The position numbers and the translations under genes were made by a program. DNA of 64,000 nt from Speluncibacter jeojiensis (lineage in GTDB: Bacteria; Actinomycetota; Actinomycetes; Mycobacteriales; Mycobacteriaceae), in NCBI RefSeq assembly GCF_029589495.1, contig NZ_JAAIVF010000005.1:310001-374000 (forward strand), written 5' to 3'. Under the pieces are notes generated by a model that worked only from the letters and a program-made list of their open reading frames with translations, was not told the DNA's origin and did no database searches. Of this stretch, positions 29,692-37,987 are shown piece by piece (the first letter of the stretch is position 1; every line of letters begins with the position of its first letter).

Positions 29692-29791
29692 GTTCGCGAC
29701 CCTACGGCGCATCACCCGCAGCGGGTGGTGTCCCGGGACAAGCTGTCGTGCAGGGTTCGGGGGACGGAATCGAGCAGAGGGGGACGCCGCG

Positions 29792-31123
29792 ATGGTCGAC
29801 GAGGGTCGCAGCACGGCATTGGACGAGGACGAGCGCGCCGAACTCGAGCGGCTGCGGGCGCAGGCGGCGACGCCGCGGTCGCGTGCCCGGGGCCTGCGCT
29901 GGACCGCGTGCGGGGTGCTGCTGGTGATATTCGGGATGCTGGTGCTGGGGTCGGTCGCCGCGCGGTTCGTGCGCAGCCAGGTGCTCGACACCGACCGGTA
30001 CGTCGCCACCGTGACCCCGCTGGCCTCCGACCCGGCGGTGCAGGCGGAGCTGGCCGACAAGATCACCTCGACGGTCCTCGACCACGTCGACGTCCGGGCG
30101 ATGACCGCGGATGCGGTGGGGGCGCTGACCGAGAACGCGCCGGGACTGGCAAACCGCCCGCTCGCCTCCGCGGCGCTGTCGAGCCTGCCGGCGATGGCCG
30201 CCTCGGGCGCGCAGTCGCTGATCCACCAGACCGTGACCACACTGGTCACCAGCTCCGAGTTCGAGCAGATGTGGGTGGAGGCCAATCGGGCGGCCCACAA
30301 GAACCTGGTCGCGGTGGTGACGGGCGACCAGGGCGCGGCCCTGCAGGTCGACAAGAAGGGCACGGTCAGCGTCAACCTGAAGGCGATCCTCTCGACGGTC
30401 AAGGAGCGGCTCGATCAGCGAGGCCTCACCTTCGTAGACCGGCTCCCCGAGGTGAACGCCCAGTTCGTGATCTTCCAGTCGGCGGATGTGATCAAGGCGC
30501 AACACGGGGTGCGCCTCCTCGACCGGCTGGCCGACTGGTTGCCGTGGATCGCGCTGGCGGTCGCCGCCGGTGCGGTGTGGGTCGCGCCCGGCGGACGCCG
30601 GTTGCGCGCACTCGCACTCGTCGGGGTCAGCGGTACCCTCGCGATGCTGCTGCTGGCGATCGGGCTCGCACTCGGCCGCGCCGTCTACCTGCACGACGTG
30701 CCACCGACCGTGCTGTCCCCGGATGCCGCCAGGGCGATCATCGATGCCGTGCTGGCGCCGCTGCGCACCCTGCTGCGGGCGGTCCTGGCGGTCGCGCTGG
30801 TGATCGCGATCGTCGGGTACCTCGCGGGCCCGTCGCGGTCGGCGCGCGCCGTGCGGTCCGGGTTCGGTCGAGCCGTCGACCGGGTGCGTCGCCCCGGCCC
30901 GGACCACACGCCGAACGCCGTCGAGTCGTTCGTCGGCGCCTACCTCACGCCGCTGCGCCTGGTGGTGGTCGGCGCGGCGGTACTGACCATCGCGTTCTGG
31001 CGCTACCCGACCGGCATGGTCGTGGTGTGGACGGTGATCGTCGCAGTTCTGCTGCTGCTCGCGCTGGAACTGGTCGGGCGCCCGGCGCGGACGGTGCCGG
31101 CTCGGGACACCCCGGCGACGTGA
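29792..31123 (+). CDS. hypothetical integral membrane protein
   Basis: This encodes 443 residues. A charged cytoplasmic N-terminus (residues 1-35, ELERLRAQ) leads to one membrane helix (37-57), then an extracytoplasmic stretch of about 190 residues with the pattern FVRSQVLDTDRYVATVTPLASDPAVQAELADKI in shorter blocks, seen in several actinobacterial membrane proteins. Three or four membrane helices follow near 260-277, 284-304, 335-353 and 388-436. The start at 29792 has a GAGGGGGA tract. I do not recognise a named family; the VLDTDRYVATVAPL type segment suggests an uncharacterised actinobacterial membrane family. Confidence 0.75.
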   Translation: MVDEGRSTALDEDERAELERLRAQAATPRSRARGLRWTACGVLLVIFGMLVLGSVAARFVRSQVLDTDRYVATVTPLASDPAVQAELADKITSTVLDHVDVRAMTADAVGALTENAPGLANRPLASAALSSLPAMAASGAQSLIHQTVTTLVTSSEFEQMWVEANRAAHKNLVAVVTGDQGAALQVDKKGTVSVNLKAILSTVKERLDQRGLTFVDRLPEVNAQFVIFQSADVIKAQHGVRLLDRLADWLPWIALAVAAGAVWVAPGGRRLRALALVGVSGTLAMLLLAIGLALGRAVYLHDVPPTVLSPDAARAIIDAVLAPLRTLLRAVLAVALVIAIVGYLAGPSRSARAVRSGFGRAVDRVRRPGPDHTPNAVESFVGAYLTPLRLVVVGAAVLTIAFWRYPTGMVVVWTVIVAVLLLLALELVGRPARTVPARDTPAT

Positions 31124-31150
31124 CCGGCAAACGTCAGGTCGTGCCGCGGG

Positions 31151-32014
31151 TCAGGCCTTGACGCGCAGGGCCTTTCCGACCCAGCCCTCGTCGAGCAACA
31201 GCGCCTTGGTGATCACGCCGACGCCGATGACGACGATCCACATCACGAACGCCCAGCTGATCAGTGTGAAGACGAGACCGAGCGCGCCGAACTTGTCCTG
31301 GGCGCTCGCCGCCGAGTGCGTGAGGAACGGGCGGGCGCCGATCCGAGTCGCCGCCACCGCGACGGCGGTGAGGAAGCCGGTGGCCCACAGGGGGCGACCG
31401 GAGATCCGGCCCTCGGTGAGCAGGTAGGGGAGCAGGGTCCACAGCGCCAGCCAGACCAGGAACTCGGCGAGCCACTCGAGCGGTGGTCCCAGCACGGAGA
31501 TCGCGGCGAGCCGGGTGGCGGCCCCGGCACCGGCCACCGCGGACGCCGCGGCGAGGACGGCGACCAACCAGCGCCAGGCGCCGCGGATCCCAGCGGGTTC
31601 GACATCCCAGATCCGGGCATAAACCCGGCCGAGCGCGCGGGCGAAGGACGTGCCGCTGATGATCAGCATCAGAATGCCGATGACACCGAACGTGGTGTAG
31701 GTGGGGGCGGTGTAGTCGACACCCTCGAAGTGCTTGAGGACACTCGGGCTCACCCCGAACTGCTGCGTGAGCGTGTCGCGGATGGGAGTGGCCTGCCGGA
31801 TCGACGCCACCGCGATGACGACGGGCAGGACCGAGCTGAACGACTGCGCGGCCAGGGTCATGGCACGGTCGGTCAGCTCGATCGCGAGGAACCCGTCGAG
31901 GATGCGCTGCGCGGTCCGGCCGACCGGGTTGTTGAGCAGCCAGCCCTCGGCGTTCTGCCGGTGCGCGGCGATCTTCTCCTGGTTGACGAGTTCGGCGAGC
32001 TTCGTCGATTTCAC
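31151..32014 (-). CDS. YihY/BrkB-family membrane protein (YhjD-like)
   Basis: This encodes 287 residues with six hydrophobic segments. Diagnostic are RILDGFLAIELTDRAMTLAAQSFSSVLPVVIAVAS at the start (the family's helix-loop), the RIWDVEPAG region and the closing LISWAFVMWIVVIGVGVITKALL. YhjD-like members are linked to lipid or lipid-linked glycan export in other bacteria; no transport activity can be inferred from the sequence itself. The GTG at 32014 has GGGGAG upstream. The 27-bp gap to the convergent upstream neighbour has no hairpin. Confidence 0.85.
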   Translation of the reverse strand: MKSTKLAELVNQEKIAAHRQNAEGWLLNNPVGRTAQRILDGFLAIELTDRAMTLAAQSFSSVLPVVIAVASIRQATPIRDTLTQQFGVSPSVLKHFEGVDYTAPTYTTFGVIGILMLIISGTSFARALGRVYARIWDVEPAGIRGAWRWLVAVLAAASAVAGAGAATRLAAISVLGPPLEWLAEFLVWLALWTLLPYLLTEGRISGRPLWATGFLTAVAVAATRIGARPFLTHSAASAQDKFGALGLVFTLISWAFVMWIVVIGVGVITKALLLDEGWVGKALRVKA

Positions 32015-32245
32015 CTGAACTCCCCTCGGTCACGACACTGATACCGACACCTTCGGCGAACGGCGTGCCTGCCGCCTCACACGCAAGGGGTGAACGTGTG
32101 CAGCAGTTCACCCGTTCCGGGCGAGGCGCGCGCGCCGTCGGCGCGCGACGATCGTTCCGGACCCGGGAGGCGCGCGGGCGTGAGAAACTCCGCGTGCGAA
32201 CGCCCGGCGAAACCACTCGCCCCAACCGTCCAAGGGAGTCGTCTG

Positions 32246-32788
32246 ATGCCGAACCGGTTGCTGTACGGAACTGTCGCGATCGCCATCGGGGCGTGCGCCC
32301 TGGCCGGGTGCTCGTCGAGCAACGAGTCGAACAGCTCGGCCACCACCGCGGCCACCCCCACCGCGACCGCCGAGGGAGGGGCCGGCGCGGGCGCCCTGAG
32401 CAGTGCCAAGGAGACGGCGTCGTCGGTGGTCAGCTCCGCGCTGAACACTGCTCAGCAGGCCGTGCAGGACGGGATCAACAAAGCGCTCGGTGTCGCACCC
32501 ATTGCGTTCACCGAGGGCAGTTCGGACCTCAGCACGCTCGACACCGTGACGCTCAAGGCGGTGGCGGCCGTACTGAAGACGAACGACAGCAAGATCACCG
32601 TCGAGGCCTATGCCAACGACTCGAACGCGGTGGCGGCGAAGTCGCTGGCCACGCAGAGGGCGGACAACGTGGCCGCCGAGCTCGAGAAGAACGGCATCGA
32701 CAACTCACGGATCACGACGGCCGGTACCGCCAACCCCGGGGGCGACGTGGACGTCAGCCACGCGAAGATCACCGTTGCGGGGTCGTAA
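32246..32788 (+). CDS. OmpA-domain lipoprotein
   Basis: This is a 180-residue envelope protein. A signal peptide ends in the lipobox CALAGC, so C22 should be lipidated. A Ser/Thr/Ala-rich linker follows, then an OmpA-like domain (about residues 85-180: IAFTEGSSDLSTLDTVTLKAVAAVLK, ITVEAYAND, SLATQRADNVAAELEKNGID, ITTAGTANP) that in other proteins binds peptidoglycan. Position and domain correspond to Rv0899 (ArfA), but this protein lacks the middle BON-like domain and is lipidated rather than membrane-spanning. ATG at 32246 with AAGGGA. The upstream 231-bp gap holds only an 8-bp GC hairpin at 32129-32147. Confidence 0.85.
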   Translation: MPNRLLYGTVAIAIGACALAGCSSSNESNSSATTAATPTATAEGGAGAGALSSAKETASSVVSSALNTAQQAVQDGINKALGVAPIAFTEGSSDLSTLDTVTLKAVAAVLKTNDSKITVEAYANDSNAVAAKSLATQRADNVAAELEKNGIDNSRITTAGTANPGGDVDVSHAKITVAGS

Positions 32789-32802
32789 CCCGGCGCTCGT
32801 CC

Positions 32803-32836
32803 GCGCCGTCGCCACGCTCGATGGTGGCGACGGCGC
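32803..32836. terminator. bidirectional hairpin between convergent genes
   Basis: A perfect 13-bp stem (32803-32815 with 32824-32836) lies between the OmpA-domain lipoprotein gene and the convergent prpE. No T-tract. Confidence 0.7.
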
Positions 32837-32842
32837 AGGCGG

Positions 32843-34750
32843 CTACTCGGCCGAGCGAATGACCTGTTCGAGTGTTTCGAGCACCGCCACGTCCTCGATG
32901 GTCGAGGGGACCGTGTACTGCTCGTGATCGGCGATCTGCCGCATGGTCTTTCGCAGGATCTTGCCGGAGCGAGTCTTCGGCAGCGCCGGCACGACCGTCA
33001 CGTCGCGGAAGGTCGCGACCGCGCCGATCTGGTCCCGGACCATCGCCACCAACTCGTCGCGCAGGGTGTCGTCGGCGATGTCCACGCCGGCCTTGAGCAC
33101 GACGTAGCCGCTGGGGCGCTGGCCTTTGAGTGAATCGCGGATGCCGATCACCGCGCACTCGGCGACCGCGGGATGCGAGGCCACGACCGCCTCCATGCTG
33201 CCGGTGGAAAGCCGGTGTCCCGCAACGTTGATGACGTCGTCACTGCGGCCGAGGACGAAGACGTAGCCGCCCTCGTCGATGTAGCCGGAGTCTCCGGTCG
33301 CGTAGTTGCCGGGGTACGCGGACAGGTAGGAGCCGACGTACCGCTCGTCGTCGTGCCACAGCCCGGTCAGCGTCCCGGGCGGCAGCGGCAGCCCGATGAC
33401 GATGTTGCCCTCGGTGTTCGGCGGCACTTCGGCGCCGTGTTCGTCGACGATGCGGACCCGGTAGCCGGGCACGGCGACGGTCGGGGAGCCTGCTTTGACC
33501 GGCATCGGCTCGAGCCCGGTGAGGTTCGCGCAGATCGCCCAGCCGGTCTCGGTCTGCCACCAGTGGTCGATCACCGGCACCTCCAAGGTGTGGCGGGCCC
33601 ACTTGTAGGTGTCCGGGTCGAGGCGCTCGCCCGCGGCGAACAGTGTCTCGAGCGTCGACACGTCGTACTTCTCGAGTTCGGCGGACTCTGGATCGGCCTT
33701 GCGCACGGCCCGCAGCGCGGTGGGTGCGGTGAACAGCGCGCGCACGCCGTGCTCCTGGATGACCCGCCAGAATGCGCCGGCGTCCGGGGTCCCGACCGGC
33801 TTGCCCTCGTACATCACCGTCGTCGCGCCGACCAGCAGCGGCCCGTAGACGATGTACGAGTGCCCGACCACCCAGCCGACGTCGGAGGCGGTCCACATGA
33901 TGTCGCCCGCGCCGATGTCGTACACATTGCGCATCGACCAGGTCATCGCGACCGCGTGACCGCCGTTGTCGCGGACCACGCCCTTGGGCTTGCCGGTGGT
34001 CCCCGAGGTGTACAGGATGTACAGCGGATCGGTGGCCGCGACGGTCACCGGTTCGGCGGGCTGCGCCTGCGCGACCACGGTGTCCCAGTCGAGCCAGCCG
34101 GGGCGCTCCGCCGCCGACCCGGGGACCTGCTCGCGGTCCTTGACGATGACGGTCGCGGGCGGGTCGGCAACCAGCTCCAGCGCCCGGTTGACCATCGGCA
34201 GGTACTCGACGACGCGGCCCGGTTCGAGCCCGCCCGAGGCGGTGACGACCGCGCGGGGCTGCGCGTCCTCGATCCGCGCGGCGAGTTCCTTGGCGGCGAA
34301 TCCGCCGAACACGACCGAGTGCACCGCGCCGATGCGTGCGCAGGCGAGCATCGCGATCGCCGCCTCCGGGATCATCGGCATGTAGATGATCACGCGGTCG
34401 CCCGCGGTCACGCCCCGCTCGGCGAGTGCACCGGCGAAGCGGGAAACCTGGTCGAGCAGTTCGGCATACGTGTACCGGCGCACGGTCGGGACCATCGCCG
34501 AGTCGTAGATCAGCGCGGTCTGGTCGCCGCGGCCGGCGGCCACGTGCCGGTCGAGCGCGTTGACGCAGGTGTTGAGCGAACCGTCCGGGTACCACCGGTA
34601 CATCGGCGCGGCCGAGTCGTCGAGCGCACGCGTCGGGAACTGCGCCCAGTCGACGGCGCGGGCCGCGTCCAGCCAGAACTTCTCCGGCTCGTCGATGCTC
34701 TGACGGAACGCCTCGGCGTAGGCGCCGCTGCGGGGCTCGACTGCACTCAT
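32843..34750 (-). CDS. prpE: propionyl-CoA synthetase
   Basis: This is a 635-residue acyl-CoA synthetase of the ACS/PrpE type. The P-loop YILYTSGTTGKPKGVVRDNGG, the VIDHWWQTETGWAI block, the adenylate motif YATGDSGYID and K597 in LPKTRSGKILRK (the residue acylated to control these enzymes) are all intact. RDNGGHAVAM and the GAVHSVVFGGFAAKELAARI region favour propionate over acetate. It activates propionate from odd-chain or sterol breakdown to propionyl-CoA. ATG at 34750. No acetyltransferase is adjacent to control K597. Confidence 0.92.
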   Translation of the reverse strand: MSAVEPRSGAYAEAFRQSIDEPEKFWLDAARAVDWAQFPTRALDDSAAPMYRWYPDGSLNTCVNALDRHVAAGRGDQTALIYDSAMVPTVRRYTYAELLDQVSRFAGALAERGVTAGDRVIIYMPMIPEAAIAMLACARIGAVHSVVFGGFAAKELAARIEDAQPRAVVTASGGLEPGRVVEYLPMVNRALELVADPPATVIVKDREQVPGSAAERPGWLDWDTVVAQAQPAEPVTVAATDPLYILYTSGTTGKPKGVVRDNGGHAVAMTWSMRNVYDIGAGDIMWTASDVGWVVGHSYIVYGPLLVGATTVMYEGKPVGTPDAGAFWRVIQEHGVRALFTAPTALRAVRKADPESAELEKYDVSTLETLFAAGERLDPDTYKWARHTLEVPVIDHWWQTETGWAICANLTGLEPMPVKAGSPTVAVPGYRVRIVDEHGAEVPPNTEGNIVIGLPLPPGTLTGLWHDDERYVGSYLSAYPGNYATGDSGYIDEGGYVFVLGRSDDVINVAGHRLSTGSMEAVVASHPAVAECAVIGIRDSLKGQRPSGYVVLKAGVDIADDTLRDELVAMVRDQIGAVATFRDVTVVPALPKTRSGKILRKTMRQIADHEQYTVPSTIEDVAVLETLEQVIRSAE

Positions 34751-34819
34751 CGGCTCATGTCCTCTCGTTGCCTGTGATCTGCACTACACCCTAAGGGGCT
34801 GCGTCGAAATTCGGACACT

Positions 34820-34854
34820 GTGGGATTGCGCCCGGATACCGGGCGGAATCCCAC
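34820..34854. repeat. palindromic repeat family B, copy 1
   Basis: GTGGGATTGCGCCCGG-ATA-CCGGGCGGAATCCCAC on the plus strand, one mismatch in the 16-bp stem. On the minus strand it follows the TGA stop of the lipoprotein gene (34859-34861) by a TGATC-N2 join seen in all three copies. Confidence 0.93.
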
Positions 34855-34858
34855 ACGA

Positions 34859-35461
34859 TCATCGTGATCCGCCGAGCAGGTCGAGCTCGGAGGCTGCGTA
34901 GCGGTACCGGCCGTCGGCGTCGGCGGGTCCGACGTCGCGGGCGGTGGCGTGGTCGCCGCACTGCGCCGCGGCGTCCACCAGGCTGGGCACCGAGCCGGTG
35001 GTGGTCGTACCGTCGCCGGCAACGGTGACGAAGGTGCTGCTCCGGCCGCTGTTGAACCACAGGGTCGTTGCGCCGGTGACGGGGTCGTTCGCCGCCGCCG
35101 TCACCGCGGATTCGTCGATGGGGTACTCGGCGCGGGATGTCGCGGTGAGCGTGGTCACCGCACGCGCGGACACAGTCACCAGCCGGGCCGGCGACGCGAG
35201 CACCTGGTTCCCGTGGATGTCGTCGCCTTCGATGCGGCCGACCAGGTCTCCGGCCGCGTCGAACAGGAAGACCAGCGAACGGTTCTGGTCGAACACGTCG
35301 CTCCCCTCGAGCCCGTGGGGTCCGAGAGAGACGGCACCCACCGCGTTCGCAGGTAGCGTGTCGAGCGAGGCGCCGGGGTAGTCGCGAGACCCGCAGGAGG
35401 CCAGCAGAACCGCCGCAGCCGCGAGTCCGTCACCTCGAATCGTGTTGCGAACGCCAGTCAT
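34859..35461 (-). CDS. hypothetical lipoprotein
   Basis: This is a 200-residue secreted protein from an ATG at 35461. The signal peptide (MTGVRNTIRGDGLAAAAVLLASC) carries a lipobox LLASC with C23. The mature part has a repetitive beta-rich look (SLGPHGLEGSDVFDQNRSLVFLFD, DLVGRIEGDDIHG, TSRAEYPIDESAV) and one later cysteine in AAAQCGDHATA. I do not recognise a family. It lies between family B palindromes 1 and 2, with copy 1 starting right after its stop codon. Confidence 0.72.
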   Translation of the reverse strand: MTGVRNTIRGDGLAAAAVLLASCGSRDYPGASLDTLPANAVGAVSLGPHGLEGSDVFDQNRSLVFLFDAAGDLVGRIEGDDIHGNQVLASPARLVTVSARAVTTLTATSRAEYPIDESAVTAAANDPVTGATTLWFNSGRSSTFVTVAGDGTTTTGSVPSLVDAAAQCGDHATARDVGPADADGRYRYAASELDLLGGSR

Positions 35462-35491
35462 ACTCAGCGCACCCTACGGCAAGTCGACACC

Positions 35492-35526
35492 GTGGGATTC
35501 CGCCCGCATACCGGGCGGAATCCCAC
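35492..35526. repeat. palindromic repeat family B, copy 2
   Basis: GTGGGATTCCGCCCGC-ATA-CCGGGCGGAATCCCAC on the plus strand, 15 paired bases. On the minus strand it follows the TGA of the DUF559 gene (35531-35533) with the same TGATC-N2-GTGGG join. Confidence 0.93.
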
Positions 35527-35530
35527 GAGA

Positions 35531-36397
35531 TCAGCCGAGCGCGGCGAGGATCTGGCCGAGTACCCGGTTCGGGTCGTGGCGCAGTTGATGCCAACTGAAC
35601 CGCAACATGTGCCAGCCGGCGTTCACCAGCACGTTCTGGCGCTCGAGGTCGTGGTTGAACCGTTCGACGTCGCGGTGCCACGCCCACCCGTCGACCTCGA
35701 TCGCCAACCGCGCCCGGGTGAACGCGACATCGATCTCGTAGCCGCAGCTGCGGACGTGCGGCCTCCACCCGGCGATCCCCGCCCGGCGGAGCAGGCGGTG
35801 CAGCATCCGTTCGGCCTCGGACGCCCCGCCCTCGCCGGCGGAGCGAAGCAGGGCCGCGGCCGCGGTGGAGCCGCGCCGGCCGAGATTGCGTTCGTGGGCC
35901 GCCTGCAGCGCCGCCAGGGTGGTGCGCCGCTGCAGGGCGCGGTCCATCATCACCGACCCGTCCCGCATGTCCACCGCCGCCTCGAGCACGGTCAGCTCGA
36001 GCGCGGTGCACGGCAGTGATTTCCGGATGAGCATGTCGGCAGGGTTCAGGTCCCGCCGACGGACCCGTACGCCGTCGCGGGCGCGGACGGTGCGGCGTTC
36101 GGGGATGGTCACGTGGCACCGCGTCGGAGGCCTGTCGATCAGGTCGTGCCACCAGGCGGCACTCGGTCCGTATGCGACGGCCTCGGATCCCGCGCCGTAC
36201 ACGGCGGCGCGCAGCCGGACCGCGGCGGTGTGCTGTCGATCCGCGCGCAGATACACCCCGGTCGTCAGGCGCCGCCACTCTCCGGATGCCACGCGGCGAC
36301 GGACCGCGGACTCGCTCATTCCCGCCTGCAGTGCCTGGCCGAGGGTGATCACGCCATCCTGTCCGGCCATTGTCGCGTGCACTGAGGTCGGGGTCAT
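35531..36397 (-). CDS. AbiEi-like winged helix fused to DUF559 nuclease-fold domain
   Basis: This encodes 288 residues. The N-terminus (GVITLGQALQAGMSESAVRRRVASGEWRRL in two parts: TLGQALQAGMSES, RRVASGEWRRLTTGVYL) is the type IV toxin-antitoxin AbiEi antitoxin winged helix, a DNA-binding module. The C-terminal third matches DUF559, a Vsr/very-short-patch-repair endonuclease-like fold: YEIDVAFTRARLAIEVDGWAWH, then FNHDLERQNVLVNAGWHMLRFSW. D, E and the D/E-x-W-H residues could bind metal. No AbiEii toxin gene is adjacent, so a classical AbiE system is not present. Its ATG overlaps the stop of the accD3 frame and it is flanked by family B palindromes. Confidence 0.85.
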   Translation of the reverse strand: MTPTSVHATMAGQDGVITLGQALQAGMSESAVRRRVASGEWRRLTTGVYLRADRQHTAAVRLRAAVYGAGSEAVAYGPSAAWWHDLIDRPPTRCHVTIPERRTVRARDGVRVRRRDLNPADMLIRKSLPCTALELTVLEAAVDMRDGSVMMDRALQRRTTLAALQAAHERNLGRRGSTAAAALLRSAGEGGASEAERMLHRLLRRAGIAGWRPHVRSCGYEIDVAFTRARLAIEVDGWAWHRDVERFNHDLERQNVLVNAGWHMLRFSWHQLRHDPNRVLGQILAALG

Positions 36398-37977
36398 GCA
36401 GGGTTGGACGCGCGTGGTACCGGTCGGTTCCCCGCCGGTGAAATCGTGCGATTCCGCCCGGATACCGGGCGGAATCCCACGGGATCAGGACGTGGCAGCC
36501 CGAGGTTCCGATACCGGGACATCCGCGCGGCCAGCCGCGTCGGCTCCGGGACCAGCGACAGGTGCTGCAACTCACGGGCGATCGCGCGGCCGGCGCGGGT
36601 CGCGAACGCGACCGGTTCGTCGGAGGCGTCGGGCAGTTCGGGGACGATCGCATCGACGATGCCGGCGCGCAGCAGGTCGGCCGACCGGATGCCCTGCTCC
36701 TCGGCGAGCTGCGCGGCGTGGTCGGTATCGCGGTAGACGATCGCGCTGGCGCCCTCCGGGGGGAGCGGTGCCAGCCAGCCGTGCTCGGCCGCGAGCACCC
36801 GGTCGGCCGGCATCAGTGCGAGCGCGCCGCCGCCGGTGCCCTGGCCGAGCAGCACCGACACCGTGGGCGTGCGCAGTGTGACGAGCTCGGCCAGGCAGCG
36901 GGCGATCTCGTGCGCCAGACCGCCCTCCTCGGCCTCCTTCGACAGCGCGGCGCCGAGCGTGTCGATCACCAGCACCAGCGGGATCCGCAACTGCTCGGCC
37001 AGCTTCATGCCGCGCCGGGCCTCGCGCAACGCCCCCGGACCCAGCGGGCTGGTGCGCGTCTGGCCGGCGCGGTCCTGGCCGAGCACCACCGCGGCATGCC
37101 CGGAGAACCTCGCCAGGGCAAGCACAAGCGAGCGGTCGGCCTCGCCCTGCCCGGTACCGCTCAGCGGCACCAGATCTGTCGCCGAATGCCGCAGCAGCTG
37201 ACGGATTCCCGGGCGCTGCGGACGGCGCGACCGCCGGACCGACTCCCACGCGGGCAGGTCCGGCACCTGCACCGGTGCAGGCTCGAAGCCGCGCTGCGCC
37301 ACCGGTTCCGGGGCGAGCACCCGCAACGCGCGGATGGCCAGCGCCCGCAGGTGCTGGAGCTTCACGACGCCGTCGATGACCCCGTTGTGGTAGAGGTTCT
37401 CGGCCGTCTGCACCCCGTCGGGGAACGGCTCGTCGTACAGCGCCTGGTACACGCGCGGGCCCAGGAACCCCACCAGCGCACCGGGTTCGGCGACGGTGAC
37501 GTGTCCGAGCGAGCCCCACGACGCGAACACGCCGCCGGTGGTGGGGTTGCGCAGGTAGACGAGGTACGGCAGGTGTGAGGCCTTGTGGATCTCGACGGCC
37601 GCGGCGATCTTGACCATCTGCAGGAACGCGACCGTGCCCTCCTGCATCCGGGTGCCGCCGGAGGTCGGCGACGCCAGCAGCGGCAGCCGCTCGGCGGTCG
37701 CGCGCTCGATCGCCGCGACGATCCGCTCGGCCGCGGCGACCCCGACCGAACCGCCGAGGAAGCCGAACTCACAAGCGATCACGGCGACCCGGCGCCCGCG
37801 CACCAGGCCCTCGCCGGTCAGCACCGACTCGTCAGCACCGCTGCGCTCGGCGGCGCGCGCGAGGTCGTCCGCGTAGCGGGGGCCCGGCCGCACGTTCACC
37901 GGCGGGCTGTCCCAGGACCGGAAGCTGCCGGGATCGAGTACCTGTCGGCACATCTGCACCGCGGTGATCCGTGTCAT
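36394..37977 (-). CDS. accD3: AccD3-type acyl-CoA carboxylase carboxyltransferase
   Basis: This is a 527-residue protein, predicted to carry out transfer of the carboxyl group from carboxybiotin to an acyl-CoA. Both crotonase-like halves are present: residues about 60-230 (LLASPTSGGTRMQEGTVAFLQM, VFASWGSLGHVTVAEPGALVGFLGPR) and 290-460 (LARFSGHAAVVLGQD, LVLVIDTLGAALSKEAEEGG, VSVLLGQGTGGGALAL). It is the fused alpha/beta layout of Rv0904c. The last 28 residues (from about 500, starting DPVGFRPVSGRN) are encoded by a family B palindrome and flanking DNA; without them the length matches the family. It starts 11 bp from the ABC permease stop. Confidence 0.88.
   Translation of the reverse strand: MTRITAVQMCRQVLDPGSFRSWDSPPVNVRPGPRYADDLARAAERSGADESVLTGEGLVRGRRVAVIACEFGFLGGSVGVAAAERIVAAIERATAERLPLLASPTSGGTRMQEGTVAFLQMVKIAAAVEIHKASHLPYLVYLRNPTTGGVFASWGSLGHVTVAEPGALVGFLGPRVYQALYDEPFPDGVQTAENLYHNGVIDGVVKLQHLRALAIRALRVLAPEPVAQRGFEPAPVQVPDLPAWESVRRSRRPQRPGIRQLLRHSATDLVPLSGTGQGEADRSLVLALARFSGHAAVVLGQDRAGQTRTSPLGPGALREARRGMKLAEQLRIPLVLVIDTLGAALSKEAEEGGLAHEIARCLAELVTLRTPTVSVLLGQGTGGGALALMPADRVLAAEHGWLAPLPPEGASAIVYRDTDHAAQLAEEQGIRSADLLRAGIVDAIVPELPDASDEPVAFATRAGRAIARELQHLSLVPEPTRLAARMSRYRNLGLPRPDPVGFRPVSGRNRTISPAGNRPVPRASNPA
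36446..36480. repeat. palindromic repeat family B, copy 3 (inside accD3 frame)
   Basis: GTGCGATTCCGCCCGG-ATA-CCGGGCGGAATCCCAC on the plus strand, one mismatch. On the minus strand the usual TGATC-N2-GTGGG join is present, but the TGA is out of frame with accD3 by one base, so translation runs through the palindrome. Confidence 0.92.
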
Positions 37978-37987
37978 CGGGCCTCCC

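Noticed and set aside
32129-32147. 8-bp GC hairpin upstream of the OmpA-domain lipoprotein gene
   Set aside because: Too short and too common in such GC-rich DNA to call a terminator or riboswitch.
34820-36480. Family B palindromes as ends of an insertion sequence
   Set aside because: All copies have the same orientation, and no transposase gene or target duplication lies between them.
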